This document shows positions 1 through 12,148 of a stretch of 64,000 nt of DNA, one piece after another; the first letter of the stretch is position 1; each line of letters begins with the position of its first letter. Origin of the DNA: Corticium candelabrum (taxonomy: Eukaryota; Porifera; Homoscleromorpha; Homosclerophorida; Plakinidae); contig NC_085086.1 in NCBI RefSeq assembly GCF_963422355.1, positions 4,101,545 through 4,165,544 of the forward strand, given 5' to 3'. Below the pieces are notes generated by a model. That model was not told the origin of the DNA and made no database searches. It worked only from the letters and a program-made list of their open reading frames with translations. Made by a program: the position numbers and the translations under genes.

Positions 1-248
1 GACGTTATGAGTTTTATTGACAGCCGCGTGAAACATAAAAGGTACATTGCAAGAACTGCATGGACGCTCAACATACATCACATTGTGTCTGTACACACTA
101 TTGATGTATAGGACATATGCTAATTTCTCTGCTTCAGAGTTTGGCAGTGAGACGTCAGAGCTGCAGGACAACGATGAAACTCAAATGTAAATATATTGTT
201 TTCTACGTAAGTCACACATGCACACACACGCATGTACACACACACATG

Positions 249-296
<48 letters not shown>

Positions 297-587
297 ATTG
301 TGTTAACATAGTCTGTTTCCTTCTTGTCTGTCTGTCTAGCAGGTTGCTTCCAACCCACAAATCAGTCATCTGTCAAACAATGTGTTTGTAGCAATTGTGG
401 AAATTTTGTAAGCTGTTGCACAGTCGCAAACAAAAACAGAAAATCTTAACAATCACCTTGATTGTTTCAATTACAATTACTACAACGACCATAACCCTGT
501 ACAATTTTGATATGCTATCTTTTTATCATTGCCTTTACAAGACAAGAACTATGTGCATACATAGTTCCTTAACTACTAAAAACTCAC
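1..587 (-). other. CaMKII intron 6 (partial) with (CA)n
   Basis: Intronic sequence left of CaMKII exon 6. Holds an imperfect then perfect (AC)n tract at about 206-292. I see no further CaMKII exon here. Confidence 0.6.
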
Positions 588-660
588 CTTTAAGTCTCTG
601 TGTACTACATCATGCTGATGGCAATGTTGAACACTCTCCAGTATCTGCTGTATACAGTGA
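588..660 (-). CDS. CAMK2: CaMKII coding exon 6 (catalytic loop)
   Basis: Encodes [18 protein letters not shown] then VVHRDLK. Acceptor GTTTGCATTAG, donor GTGAGT. 73 nt. The next exon (PENLLL, DFG) is not seen in 1-587 and must be left of the window. Confidence 0.94.
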
Positions 661-3600
661 CTAATGCAAACAAACAACTGTTAAAACACATACACTAAAC
701 ACTTTAGTGATTGTATTGTCTTAATAAACCAAAGAATTCAATAGATATACTACAATATGCCTTCTAGTAGAAATGCATATCTCAACATAAATAGGCCTGA
801 TGATGCATCTGTAGCATGAGAATAAACTTAGTACACTCGGTGTTCTAGCTAAAACAGTCAGTGACTTGACCACCTTCCACTATGGTCAGACCAATAGGCC
901 ATATCCACAACTCTACCATTTAAATCAACAACTACTATGTTTGGTTGTGGTGAGACCAAATATGCATTTACCATACATTTGCAAGAATCTGGTTGCAGTA
1001 TGGGAACGAGTTGGCTTTCTATCATTATCTGCTTGGCTAGCCACTGCTTAGTTCTGCGATGTTGCAGTTCCCAACAATCTTGCCAAAAACATCTTCAACT
1101 GGTTGCTTTCGAGACATTTGGACATCAATTGGAATGAATACAAATAGGTATCAAGGGGCTGCGAACGTACACCTTGAGGACAACCAACTGACGGTGCTGT
1201 GGTGGCAGGCACGATTCATTCGTGCCATGCAACAAATCATAAATGCTGTCTGAAGAAAGCTGGCATGGCCATGTGGTCAAGCAGGGTGACTACATGCTAG
1301 ATGTCTCACCAACAGTCATTGACAATGTGACTGGAATGATTGACCGCTTGGGTGTTTAGCTAAGAACACCTCTACATCTACGGGAAAATGAGCTGGTGGA
1401 GTATGTGAGTGCATGTGCACTGTTCTGCTAATCAATATGCTTGTCAAGTGGAGGCGGTTCCCCTGGTGTAATCAATTCCGCAACCAGATTCTTGCAAATG
1501 TATGCTAAACGCATATTTGGTCCCACAGCAACCAAACATAGTAGTTGTTGATTTAAATGGTAGAGTTGCATACATCGCCCATTAAATTGCTTTATTTCAC
1601 CGATCCAGTCTTGACCAAAATTGCAAAACACGATGTCTTCTGACACAAGCTAGCTTGCTGGAAATGTTGTAGTACTCTGCTACTCAGGTTTGGTACATAC
1701 TTGCTGCGAGTATCATGACTGTGCAGGTGCTAGCAGCATGTTTCCACATTTTGCTTGACACAAGCTAGCTTGCTGGAAAAATGTTTTAATTAATATTCTG
1801 CTACTCTGGTTTGGTACCTACTTGCTGCAAGTGAGTATCCATGACTATGCAGATATTAACAGCATGCTTCCACAGCTTGCTGGAAAAATGTTTTAGTACT
1901 CTACTACTCCAGTTTTGGTACATACTTGCTGCAAGTGAGTATCCATGGCTGTGCAGGTGTTAACACCATGTTTGTTTCCACATTTTGCTTGACATGTCAC
2001 TTTTGGTACTTGCACATAGATTTAATTTTTTTTGTATAATTGTAGTTGTACCTTCTTCTATATCATACTGGTAATTGATATACTAAAATAATGTCAAACT
2101 CCACAAAAAACAAACAAAACGGATTGCTGTAGGGAAACCTTAATTAAAACCACAAACTCCCAAATAGAGGGCAGAGACAACACAAAATCCCACATGCACC
2201 TATTTCAACATCACCATTGGTCACTGTCACTTCATTCAAAAATGTTGCAGCCATTACATGAAATAGATGTTACTGTACAGAGGGGAATATAACGCCGGAC
2301 ACTGGACATTGTCTGGTCAAAACAAGTCCATGTCCAGCCATATATTGTGTTGTCAGGACATTGGCTACTGGAACGGTCACACCCAAATGGCATAATTCGG
2401 ACACTCATAAGTCAGACTATGTGCACTATCAGAGAGTATGTTTTCTTGGGGTATGTACATCTACTATCTTTCTATCCCCAGTAAGGCTGAACTGGGAAGT
2501 GACCAATGAGGTAGAGGTCACACCAGGGGTGCTTATTAGAGCATGTTACACCAATTATCCTACGTGGTTCCAGTTGATGATCCCTTGATCTCACAGGATA
2601 ATTGGATAATAACCACTCTACTTGGCTAATATGTCCTTGATATGCAAAAAGTGTTATCTTTTGGTTTCCTTTGTAGGAAAGGCTTAAATAATTTAGTAAA
2701 CAAATGCCAGACCTGGTGGTTTCTAACCATTGAGATCATCACCAAGGTCCAAAAAACAGCAGAGATATTACAGATTTCCAAAGTACACACTCATGGGGTC
2801 ATAGACAGTAAGCTTTTGTGTGAAGTGGTGAGACAGGTTACTGAGACACTAGTTGCCGTAAAATATAAATTTTCACCTAGAATGCGTGTAGCACAGCACC
2901 AAATATGAGGACATGAATTGGTAGAAACATTGTCCCAAGACTGTAATCAAACATCCTGATTTGTGAATGTTTTCTTTCTTGTCATTGTCAAACTTGTTAA
3001 AGCCATAGCAGTGACTGGTGTTTCTTTGAAAATTCCAGTCCTTCTGGAAAGATCCTAAACGGTTTCTTTCAAAGAGCCTTTTGGCAAACTATTCTGTCAG
3101 CACACTAAGTAACTGCAGAAAAGGTGAATACCGATTTAGTATGCCTTGATAATAAAATGAAGGAGTGACTACGTTGGTGTGACACCAAAACTTCTTTGTC
3201 ATATAATTGCCTTTCTTGACACCCAAACATGGCAAACAAAACCTAACGTTCAAACTTCTGAGCAAGATAGTGAAGACAAAAACATTGATGATAATGCACA
3301 GGTTAGAGAAGCTGTAGAAACTCTTGCTGTTCGTTTTGCCAAACCATTAGAAAGCAAAGGGGTTAATGTTCTTGCTCTTCATGTTGAGGAGGTAGTCCAT
3401 TATGCTAGAAAATATCTGCACATCAGCAAGGTGTGCTATGAGTCTGTGTGGTACATAACTCACACCTGTCCAGACATAGTATTAGTCTCCCCTTTAACTA
3501 CCACACATGTTGAAAGGATGTTTTTATCGCTGAAACTGATCAAGACAGACTGGCACACCAGCATGAGCAACACCACCTTGTCTGACCTTATGGAAGTATA

Positions 3601-4540
3601 CCATGAAGGACCATCAATTCAAGACTTTCACGCTGACGCCGCTATTCAGCTGTGGTGGGAACGATGCAAGACCAACTGTTGTCCTAATCAAGGTTTCAGA
3701 AAGCAATACAGAGCAAGGAAAACTGGAGAGTTGACCCAAGACGATAGCACTAGCAGCTTTAGTTTAGATGACTGGGACGTGTGGCATAATCCTCTAAGAC
3801 TGCGTCTACAAATAGTTTTCCAGAAGGTCTGACTGAATACAATTTTGCACATTGTTGTGCTAGGTTTCCCTGTTAATGTTTTGCTATTGTCTCACATAAT
3901 TATAGTGCACTTTCAAGTTTGTCTTTTGAGGTTCCATAATTTCTTTACTTTACTGTAACGCAATAAAAGATCGCTTTGCAGGTATGTTGTCTCAAAATTG
4001 TTCCTGTTATTGTCATGCTTTGTATATATATGTCAAAAAATAGAAATAAAGTGTTGTTTGTGGGGTCAAAATTTGTTAGAATGGGCGTGGTCTAAATGGG
4101 CATGGCTTTGGCAAACCTGTTTGTCCAGACAAAAAATTTCCTTTTATTCCGCTCTGATGATGTAGCAAATTTAGCATCTATTTGAAGCATATACAGCCAA
4201 ACAAAGGTTAGCTGTATTTCTGAAGAACCTGGATATACTAAAAAAATCTTGCTTTTCTCCACGTTGCTGGGGATGCTTCATGTGTAGTGCCCGAGGTCAA
4301 AAAACAGCATTTCAGATTCTAGATGCACCATTCTAGACAAATTCAAGTATAACGGAGTAAGTAAAATCGGCAAGAAATCTCATTGTCCCAAAGAAAACTC
4401 TAGAAGATAACACCGCTGTCTGTAATAATCAGACTAGTGTGCACAAGCAAAATTTGGTAGAGCTGCAACTCGCCATTTTAGAGATATCCGCCAGCATGTC
4501 AACACATGCATTTTCATATGCATGCATGCATGCACGTTCA

Positions 4541-4602
<62 letters not shown>

Positions 4603-7600
4603 GTATGCACATGCGCACATCTGGACCCACAAGATAGGCACAACTACTATTTATACTTCACTGGCATTAATTTAGTTCTTTTCATTTGGTAGTAGTGCAG
4701 TGAGCAAACCTTGCATCAGCTTCACTGTAATATTCTCGTGCAACAATGTCTTCAAATAATTCGCCACCTGTCACCCTTTACAAAAAACAACTTATATCAC
4801 TAAAAGTGAATAATTCTAAGCACTAAGCACATACAAATTCAAACAAATTTGGTGCAAGTTTAAGCAAGCTGACAGTACAAACAATACAGAACAATGGTGA
4901 GTAAGCAAGTGAACAAGGAACAAAGCAACATAGTCAAACATCAAAGATAAATCCAAGAATACAAATAGAATCAGGCAGTCACACCAAACACATAAAAAAT
5001 AGGTAGACTAACTCTAATAATATTCAGGTAGATAACACTAAGTATAATATCAACATTTCTTAGTACTGTATGTATGAGAAAATGAGAGCCTGACAGACAC
5101 GGGAAGTAATAGGCACACACAATTGCAGTCATAACAATCAGGTCCAGACAAAAAGCGTATACATGTAAAAGAAGAAATGAAAGCAAATAAACATGTCGAC
5201 ATGGATGTTGGAGCCAGTCTGCCCAGCTTTCAAAAAGTGTACTACAACAGTCAGCTGCTGTTTGCTGCAGACTTCCAATCTAATGCTATAGTTGCTTACT
5301 CGAGGCATAAAACACTAGCGTACAGTAGTGACAACAGTCACTACTGTATATCATGTACAACAGACCGACTAGACTCGCTCCGCCTACTGTGTAACACGTG
5401 ACCAAATAAGTAATACAGTTTATTATCCATGTCACAGGATTCTGATATGACGTAACAAACATATGACATTATTACAATTCGCACACGTCATGTGGCAGTG
5501 TTCTCGTCTGCCTTCCAACTGGTATGTTGATCACGCCCTCGATAACAGTTTTTGCTTGCAGAGTAGTTATTGTGTAGCAGATCTAACCCAAAGTTGCAAC
5601 ACATGGCAGTTTAACAAGTCGAATTGTGTTGGGCGTGTGATAGTCTATTTTCCTTTATAGTGCTGACGGAGACAAATACGTGACCGAATTGGTAGGCAGT
5701 GTCAGAGCAATCGCTAATGAATGCAGAACTTTTGCAAAAGTATAGTTAAGGTATATTTAGACACATTCGCAGTTTCGAATAATAGGCAGTTCCAGCTTAG
5801 TAGGCGTTTCTGCGGTGATTTCGTTCCTCATTAAAACCCAGCATAGAAGATGGTTGCCGATTGTTTAGGAAACGTGTCTACTGCTGCTAAATGAGTAAGA
5901 AAATTAAATCGATTGCAGTAGTTTTACAATGTATCTCACCACTCGATGTGCCCAGTCTCCTTCTCACGCTCTTCTAACTAGCTCTGACTAATTACATTCA
6001 AGCTGCATAGCAGCTGAGGGTCTTCATTAAATGAGTAATATTATATTTCTTCCCATAACCACTCTATATCAGGTCATGTCCATACTGTTGTCTAAAACAG
6101 ATTTTTTCTGACTGTGCATTTTAGATCACATGCTGATCAAACCCCACCCTTTGACACACACAAGCCATAGCACTTTGCTTCCAGCACCTCTGTAGAAGAG
6201 AAATACAAGCCATAAAACCAACTGACTGACTGACAGACAGACAAATAAGCAAACAGATGGTTAGAAATACAAAACTACGTGCAAGATAAGAGAAGGACAC
6301 ACAATCAGATATGACCCAATGGTCATGACATGTCTTTGCCTACACTATCAAAACAACAAGAATTTAGTCGTAACACAGACAAATGCCCCACTACAAAGGT
6401 ACTCCAACCCATGTTCTGGTATTAAAGTCAATCTACATGTATACATTGCATACCCAAGCAGTCTAGTCTCTTGCACAGCCCCTTCGCCGCTCCTCGTGTG
6501 CCCGTTAAGAGAGGCTGTGCAGGAGACTACATGCAGTCGGAATCTTATCTAGAACTGTGAGAAAAAGAAGCTGCTGTAGTCAACAAGATGAAACAACAAG
6601 ATCAACTCTATGAAGAAAGATATCGTAGTAAACCGCAGTACACTTTCACTTGTTTCTTAGCATTTTCAACACTAGAAACTACATACCAAGAAGCATTCTA
6701 AATTAAGGGTTTGCCCATTTTCCAGCATTTTCACGAGTGTACAAGGCAAATGCTTTTTCTTACCCCCTCCCTCCTTCGCAAAAGTATACACTAAAACGTT
6801 GCTAGCATGCAACAACACAATTTTCACATATTAAAGAGCATCGTGAAAGATCGAGCCTCTATCAGCAACCCAACAAATATACCTTCAGCATTGAACAGCA
6901 TTGATAGTACGGCATTCATAATATGCTGTCACCCCGCTTTTCTTGGTCCTCTTCGACTGATCAATAACGTAGCGCATTCATATACTTCTTTGTTTTCTCC
7001 ACGCTGCTAGATTTCCAGAGTGTTTGTGCTTTCCTAACAGTGGCTTGACGGCCAAGAAGTTCAGAGTTGGTAAACACGAACACGTTCACAAAGTTCTGAT
7101 GCATGTTAGTTGGCTTTTGGGCACTGCAGCAGCCATACGGCTCAACTGAATGAAGTGGACATTTTCTACACCTACCTCTAAGCGAAGCACACCAACACAC
7201 CCAAATGTGGTAGCCAGAATCCAGAATATTCAAGGACTGCTAGAAGTATACATAAGCTACAGTCTTTAATACTGTTAAAATGTTTAATACCAGTTTGTGA
7301 AGAACAATTAATTTTTGAAGGACAAGCAGTTTGGTCTGTCAATAGCATTTCTTGTGAATACGCCACAACAAGCACTGCGCTAACGCATCTATAAATATTG
7401 TGCAAAAGCGTACGGCAAGTGCTAGCCCTGCTTCCTAGTGTACGCTCTGCAAGCTGGTGAAAATGTCAAAAAATGGAGGACCCCTAACGAAGCATGCTCA
7501 CGCTCGCACATGCACACTTGAGCTGCTCTCAAGCTGCTGTAGCTATGGCACGTAATATAACCATACCCAAAAACAATGAAATGCGCATAAGGCATGTCCC

Positions 7601-10600
7601 TTGAAGAAGAAATGACACAGTTAACAGATCTAGAATACACACATACAATTTGATTTTGTACAACTGTAGTGCTTGTATAGTTGTTGGTCCCTACATACTA
7701 TTTTGAATCATTCAAAACATGTATTGGCAAACAGACAACATAGCAAGCAGGCAGGCAAACAGACAGACAGACAGACACATAGACAGACACAGACACATAG
7801 ACAGACACAGACACATAGACAGACACAGACACATAGACAGACACAGACAGACACACAGAAGTGTTGTAACTCAGTTTTGTGCATTAGATTGATAGGTATA
7901 ACGGCCCTATAAGGACTATTGAATCCACTCTTGAAGTTTTGCTATTAGCTACTAACAGTGATCTTGTTTGAAGTATACTACCATTGATACACAGACAGAC
8001 AGACACACAGACACACAAGCAAGTAGGCAGACAAAAATATAGTGCGAATACAGATAGATGCAAAAACAACATGACAACAAGACTAACCCACTACTCAAAC
8101 ACAGAAACAAGCAACCCTACGAAAACAGTATGACAAAGCTAACCCACCAACCCACTAACTCACAAAATTCATCAAATTGAGATAACAAACACGCACATGT
8201 AGCACATACAAGTCAAAAACAAAATAATGAACAGTTTCTTCAGAGATCACTTCATGTAAACGAACTGCAGAGAAAAACAGCATACATTATCATCACTACA
8301 GAGATTGCACCACAACATGGTATGCAACAAACTCACCAATGTTAGCATGTTTCAACATGCGACATATCCGTCCTTCTCTCTCTAACTTCTGCAAGTCTAT
8401 ACAAATGGCAATAGAAGTATTAAAACTGTCTCTCATAACTTTCTAATGCAAGAATATTAAAGAGTAGCACAAACATATTCTAATGGGCCAGATGTACGTA
8501 TATAACCATATAATGTGTTAGATGGATATGCCAAAGGCCACACCCACTATGGTCTACAAGGGCACGCTCATGCTAAGGCATTCATATTTTATCACTTTTG
8601 AATTACTGTACCTAATTCAAACCCTCATTAACTGCAAAGCCTTTGGCACTCTCATTCAAACGAAAGGCAAAGCTGACTGAAGTTTCTATAGCCTGAATTA
8701 GAGGGATCAAGACATTGCAGTAAGAGGTTAAAGTAAACTGCGTCAGGCCTTCTCATGTACTCTCGAAATTTTACAATCTAAAATCTCAATTGTGCAAAAT
8801 TAAGGTTGTTACACTGCAGTTTTGATAAATGCACTTATCATCATTCATTGCTCTATCACATGACCCAGAAAGCACACTTCTCATTCCCTAGGTAGAGCTC
8901 ACTCTGCTAGTAGTCATGGTTTCATCTGAAACAACAAACTTTGCATTGTTTAGAGCTTACACTGCTGTCGTTTCCATTAATCAACACCTGCGTAGACAGA
9001 ATTCCAGTAGTTTCATCCATGGACCTTTGTGCAGTCGGGAAGGCTTACTGGCGATCAAATTGATTTTCTTGCCAGGGCACTTAAACACATGTTGTCACAA
9101 GCACTAGTTATGACACAACAACTACGCCACTTGAGATCGGATCAAGTGCTCAATGTCAAGTTAAAAAGGGGGAACTCCACCAGAAATACACCTTGATCTC
9201 AAAATGTAGTCTTTATCGTGAAACTTCATGCTGCGCTACTTTCAGGCAAACAGTCGCTTTGGTAGCGTTAAAAAACACAGGCTAGGTACGGAGGATGCGC
9301 CAGGCTGACATGTCATTGGCGCTAAGCTTCACCTACACCAAATGAATTGCCTGCATACCTCAGTTATCTTGCCAGTAACTACACGATAACTAAACGGGAA
9401 TGGTAATTATAGAGGGATCTTGTGTTTTAAAGCCTTAGAAGAGCTCTCTGCAATAAAAGTAGGATGCTAGATGCTGTTTTCTCCCAGAAGACTTGACTCT
9501 CCCATCTCACAGAATGAGGCTAGTGCAATAAAACTCAACGGCAATTAGCATTGGCCTTCATTCTATTAATATACGAAGAGAAACACTCAGACGGTTTAAA
9601 TATGAAGCTCTCATGAAGACATCGGAGTAAGTGGACATGCCCCTTTCAAACTGGGCAAAGTGTTACAGGTGCAGAATAACTTTGATTAAGCCTTAGACTT
9701 TTAACAAGAGCGCAATAATGTAGACGGTGTAGCTAGTACTGTAGTATGTAAGTTGTAGACTCGTGACCATGGCAATATACCACCGCTTTGTCATTCCCAA
9801 ATACTCAATCCTCTATCGCGGCTCATGAGGCATCTAGAAGCCATGGTGATTGCCAAAGCTTAGCATACCAGACTGCTACCTTTAGTAAACTTGACGTGGA
9901 TGTAGGACTAGAGAACAACAACAAGGGGGCTGTACGCCTAAGCAGGTCTCTCCAAGAGAACGTCTACACTTCCTTGACATACTTGAACCTTGTCATACAT
10001 GGCAACCAGAGACAATGGACACACTGCCAATCAGATCATTGAAATGCTCATGAAAGAGTTCTTACCAGAACAGTGAAACTCATATTTGTGATTGCTAGGT
10101 CTTGTTCAAAATAAACAGCACAACTTTCCTGTCTGCAACTGTTAATGTGAAATCATGATGATTGATTTCTTGGTTGGTTTACGACATCTCTATGGAAATC
10201 TAAAATTGCATAACTAACATTGCATAACAGAGCGATTTTTGTGTCCCATATGTCACAATTCTCGTTACTGTACTTCTACAGACTTTTACGAACAGTCACG
10301 TGAAACGACAAGCGTTTTGTATAATTCTAGATTGATTTACAAGTAGCGTGTTTAGAAAAAATAGCATCCACATTCTTCATGTGACAATCCTATCATTGTT
10401 TTTAGAAGCCTCATAGCAGTAGAAGCTATGGTGTAAACACAGCTTCAACTACTAGTAATACTTTGCAACAACTCCATTTTGGTTTTAGGAAGGCTCATAA
10501 CTGTGGAAGTAAGAGTGTAAACATACACTCAGTTACTAGTTAGTACATAAAAGGTGCCAAACACCCAACCCCAATATAATTAGAAAATGTGGACTACAAC

Positions 10601-11834
10601 TACACAGAAAACAATGCTCTCTAGCTGGATCCTAACAAAGTACTCTTGTAATTTCTGAGAAACAATAAAAACTGTTGATTCAGTATCCAGAACTGACACT
10701 AGTATTTGACTGAACTACCAAAGTTACAACTCCAACTTACCTCTTGCACTTAACCGTTTCGTATTGATAATCTTTGCAGCATATTGCTGGCTTGTTTCCA
10801 AATGCACACAACGCTTGACAATACTGAAAGCTCCTCTACAAAAAAAAACAAAACATCAGCACAACTATCACTGTTCACTGTAAAAATGTTATCTCATCAC
10901 AATGTACAAACTATGACAACTATTTACAGGAGAATCCCTATTTCCAAATGGAGTTTGGTGTCTCTGATGATCAGACACAAGAACTGGAAGTCATAGCATG
11001 CAACTCAACTGACTCCAGAACTCCAACACGAATATGTAAACAATTATTTGATCACACTACAAAACTTACACATCGGATATCAAATGGTTGTACTGTACTA
11101 AGCAACATGTGTCCCATAGAATGCGTCGCTTAGAATACAAGCATATGCATACTACTGTACATGTAGTAACATATGAGACGTCGGTACTGCTAGGGAGACC
11201 TTGCACAGCAGCATCAATGTGCAACCACTGTTCTCGCGTGGTGAAACACGAGTACTCAATACCTGCTTAATTAAAGGTATACCAGAGCGCGCTAGCATCG
11301 ACAACCTTGCTTCTTGACTTTCTTCCTAGCTCTACAATAGACTCGTACAGTACCCAGTCCTCCTCCTCGCGCGCTCTCCGCGTGTTTTGGCACGTGCATT
11401 TTGTTCCACTTGCCAGCAACTTCCAATTGGACACCAATCATTTTTCAACGTGACCTGGTCGACAGCGTGAGACTTCATGGCGTCGTTCAGAAGCCATTCA
11501 GCGTGCATCCGCTACCTCCGGTCGGAAGAAATTGCAACAAACTATTGCCCTTTCAGGTATGGTGTTTCACGCACCAGTGAACATCCCATCTGCTCTTGAC
11601 GTCTAACTACGACTAGAGGTGACACAAGAGACAATTGGAATCGCAGGCGTAACCGCAGTAGTTCGTTCTCGACTAGGCGTACGAGCCAATCGCGAACTGG
11701 CATACAAGACATCGAGCTAGTAGCACCGCAGCATTGCATAGAGCGAGGCGAGACAATAATCCCTCTATGCAAAATTCTTACTTTCCCAACTCCTCCTTCA
11801 GGTCGTAGATTTGGTGGAACCGCTTCGTTGACAT
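588..11834 (-). CDS. CAMK2: CaMKII (calcium/calmodulin-dependent kinase II), N-terminal half of kinase domain, 6 exons, 3' part off window
   Basis: Encodes the N-lobe and start of the C-lobe of a CaMKII Ser/Thr kinase, which forms a holoenzyme decoding Ca2+/calmodulin signals. Coding exons in order: 11834-11782, 10835-10741, 8396-8337, 8264-8210, 4775-4710 and 660-588 (53, 95, 60, 55, 66, 73 nt; 134 codons, phase continuous). Motifs seen: [18 protein letters not shown] start, glycine loop [11 protein letters not shown], catalytic lysine in [26 protein letters not shown] (alpha-C region), [20 protein letters not shown], and catalytic loop VVHRDLK at the last exon's end. All introns are GT-AG. 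From memory, the internal exon sizes equal those of vertebrate CAMK2 genes. The DFG, autoregulatory and hub exons should lie left of position 1. Introns hold a hAT relic and many simple repeats. The start codon is the first ATG in frame with the family N-terminus. Confidence 0.93.
898..1571. repeat. Inverted repeat inside CaMKII intron 5
   Basis: About 85 bp at 898-990 recurs in reverse complement at 1484-1571. Both arms share the core CTACCATTTAAATCAACAAC followed by a GGTTG..GACCAAATATGC segment. The arms are well conserved, the interior is unrelated to them, and I recognise no transposase. It may be a degenerate DNA-element derivative or a duplicated fragment. Confidence 0.55.
1641..1998. 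repeat. Tandem repeat, about 115-bp unit, three copies
   Basis: Three successive units each contain GCTTGCTGGAAA, a TACTCTGCTACTC-type segment, GGTACATACTTGCTGC and CATGACTGTGCAGGT-like sequence. Units begin near 1643, 1758 and 1874. The second and third share ATCCATG additions. Intronic minisatellite. Confidence 0.75.
2278..4156 (+). mobile_element. Degenerate hAT DNA transposon
   Basis: Ends are a terminal inverted repeat, CAGAGGGGAATATAA on the left against CAGAGCGGAATAAAA on the reverse of the right end. The CAG start is typical of hAT. Eight bases outside each end (TTACTGTA and ATGATGTA) agree at five positions, a possibly decayed 8-bp target duplication. The interior carries a hAT dimerisation-domain fragment at 3179-3832. 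It lies in CaMKII intron 5. Confidence 0.7.
3179..3832 (+). pseudogene. hAT transposase C-terminal fragment (ZNF862-like)
   Basis: A 217-codon open stretch with the C-terminal hAT dimerisation signature: [25 protein letters not shown], then [19 protein letters not shown]. No DDE catalytic part is readable upstream, so only the 3' end is preserved. The frame simply opens inside the element, so the first ATG is not a meaningful start. Confidence 0.75.
4430..4600 (-). repeat. (CA)n microsatellite with conserved flank block, copy 1
   Basis: (AC)n at 4543-4600. On the minus strand the GT tract is followed by CATGCATGC-rich sequence, then a block containing GGATATCTCTAAAATGGCGA and AATTTTGCTTGTGCAC (about 4440-4490). 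The same arrangement is found at 26148-26300, so this looks like a dispersed repeat with an internal microsatellite. Confidence 0.6.
4710..4775 (-). CDS. CAMK2: CaMKII coding exon 5
   Basis: Encodes [20 protein letters not shown], almost invariant in CaMKII. Acceptor TTTTTTGTAAAG, donor GTTTGC (weaker). 66 nt. Confidence 0.93.
4776..8209 (-). other. CaMKII intron 4
   Basis: 3.4 kb of AT-rich intron. Contains a CAGA/CACATA tandem array (7750-7858) and CAGACAGACACACA near 7990-8025. No coding match seen on either strand. Confidence 0.6.
7750..7858. repeat. Minisatellite, 18-bp unit ACACATAGACAGACACAG
   Basis: About four near-perfect copies of the 18-bp unit, flanked by simpler (CAGA)n sequence. 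It gives the spurious repetitive [12 protein letters not shown] reading frame. Confidence 0.85.
8210..8264 (-). CDS. CAMK2: CaMKII coding exon 4
   Basis: Encodes [17 protein letters not shown], matching the RLHDSI..E..HYLVFDL strand of CaMKII. Acceptor TTTTTCTCTGCAG, donor GTATGT. 55 nt; the phases join exons 3 and 5. Confidence 0.92.
8337..8396 (-). CDS. CAMK2: CaMKII coding exon 3 (alpha-C helix)
   Basis: Encodes [19 protein letters not shown], with the split aspartate codon G/AC completed from exon 2. Acceptor ends in TATAG and the donor is GTGAGT. Separated from exon 4 by an intron of only 72 nt. Confidence 0.93.
8397..10740 (-). other. CaMKII intron 2
   Basis: 2.3 kb with no recognisable coding sequence or element. 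A degenerate duplication of about 45 bp (GTGTAAACA..ACTACTAGT) occurs at about 10420-10475 and 10505-10545. Confidence 0.55.
10741..10835 (-). CDS. CAMK2: CaMKII coding exon 2 (ATP-binding)
   Basis: Encodes [15 protein letters not shown] and [16 protein letters not shown]. Acceptor TTTTTTTGTAG precedes it and donor GTAAG follows. 95 nt, phase 2 in and 1 out. Confidence 0.93.
11782..11834 (-). CDS. CAMK2: CaMKII coding exon 1
   Basis: Start exon [17 protein letters not shown] plus two bases of the next lysine codon, followed by a strong donor GTAAGAAT. The AA end joins the A at the start of exon 2 to restore the GKGAFS glycine loop. Confidence 0.92.
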
Positions 11835-11968
11835 CTCTAAACGCCAAGAGTCACAAATGCCTCAACTGCAGAAGAATTGTGCCAAGGGTCACAAATGCCT
11901 GGCTCAAGTGCAGAAGAACTAAAAACCTGTGCTGATAAAGTAGCGAGAGACTTGATTTCAACGTCTAT

Positions 11969-12023
11969 CACGTGACGGTACTTTGCCAAAGTCACGTGTA
12001 CACCAACTCAGTCCTGTCACGTG
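11969..12023. promoter_or_regulatory. Three CACGTG E-boxes
   Basis: Perfect CACGTG at 11969, 11993 and 12018, about 24-25 bp apart, 135-190 bp upstream of the CaMKII ATG. The palindrome is the known target of bHLH(-ZIP) factors such as USF, MAX/MYC and CLOCK families. The function is inferred. Confidence 0.55.
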
Positions 12024-12102
12024 TGTATAGGTCCATGTGGTTTCACACGTCAGTGACAGATCCAAAGTTTGGTTGAAGGGGGCACAAACGGCTAAACGCT
12101 GG

Positions 12103-12148
12103 TATGACGTCATCAATTTTATGACGTCATCAACTTTATGACGTCACA
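12103..12148. promoter_or_regulatory. Three CRE sites in a 17-bp tandem repeat
   Basis: TGACGTCA occurs at 12105-12112, 12122-12129 and 12139-12146, each in a 17-bp unit TATGACGTCATCAATTT (the last diverges after the CRE). The full palindrome is the CREB/ATF consensus. The position, 270-310 bp from the CaMKII ATG, would suit cAMP/Ca2+ responsive control. Activity is not shown by sequence. Confidence 0.6.

Noticed and set aside
117..311. Open frame rich in HTHT repeats
   Set aside because: Translation of the (CA)n microsatellite; same for frames at 4429-4675, 12827-13117, 26053-26411 and 32592-32786.
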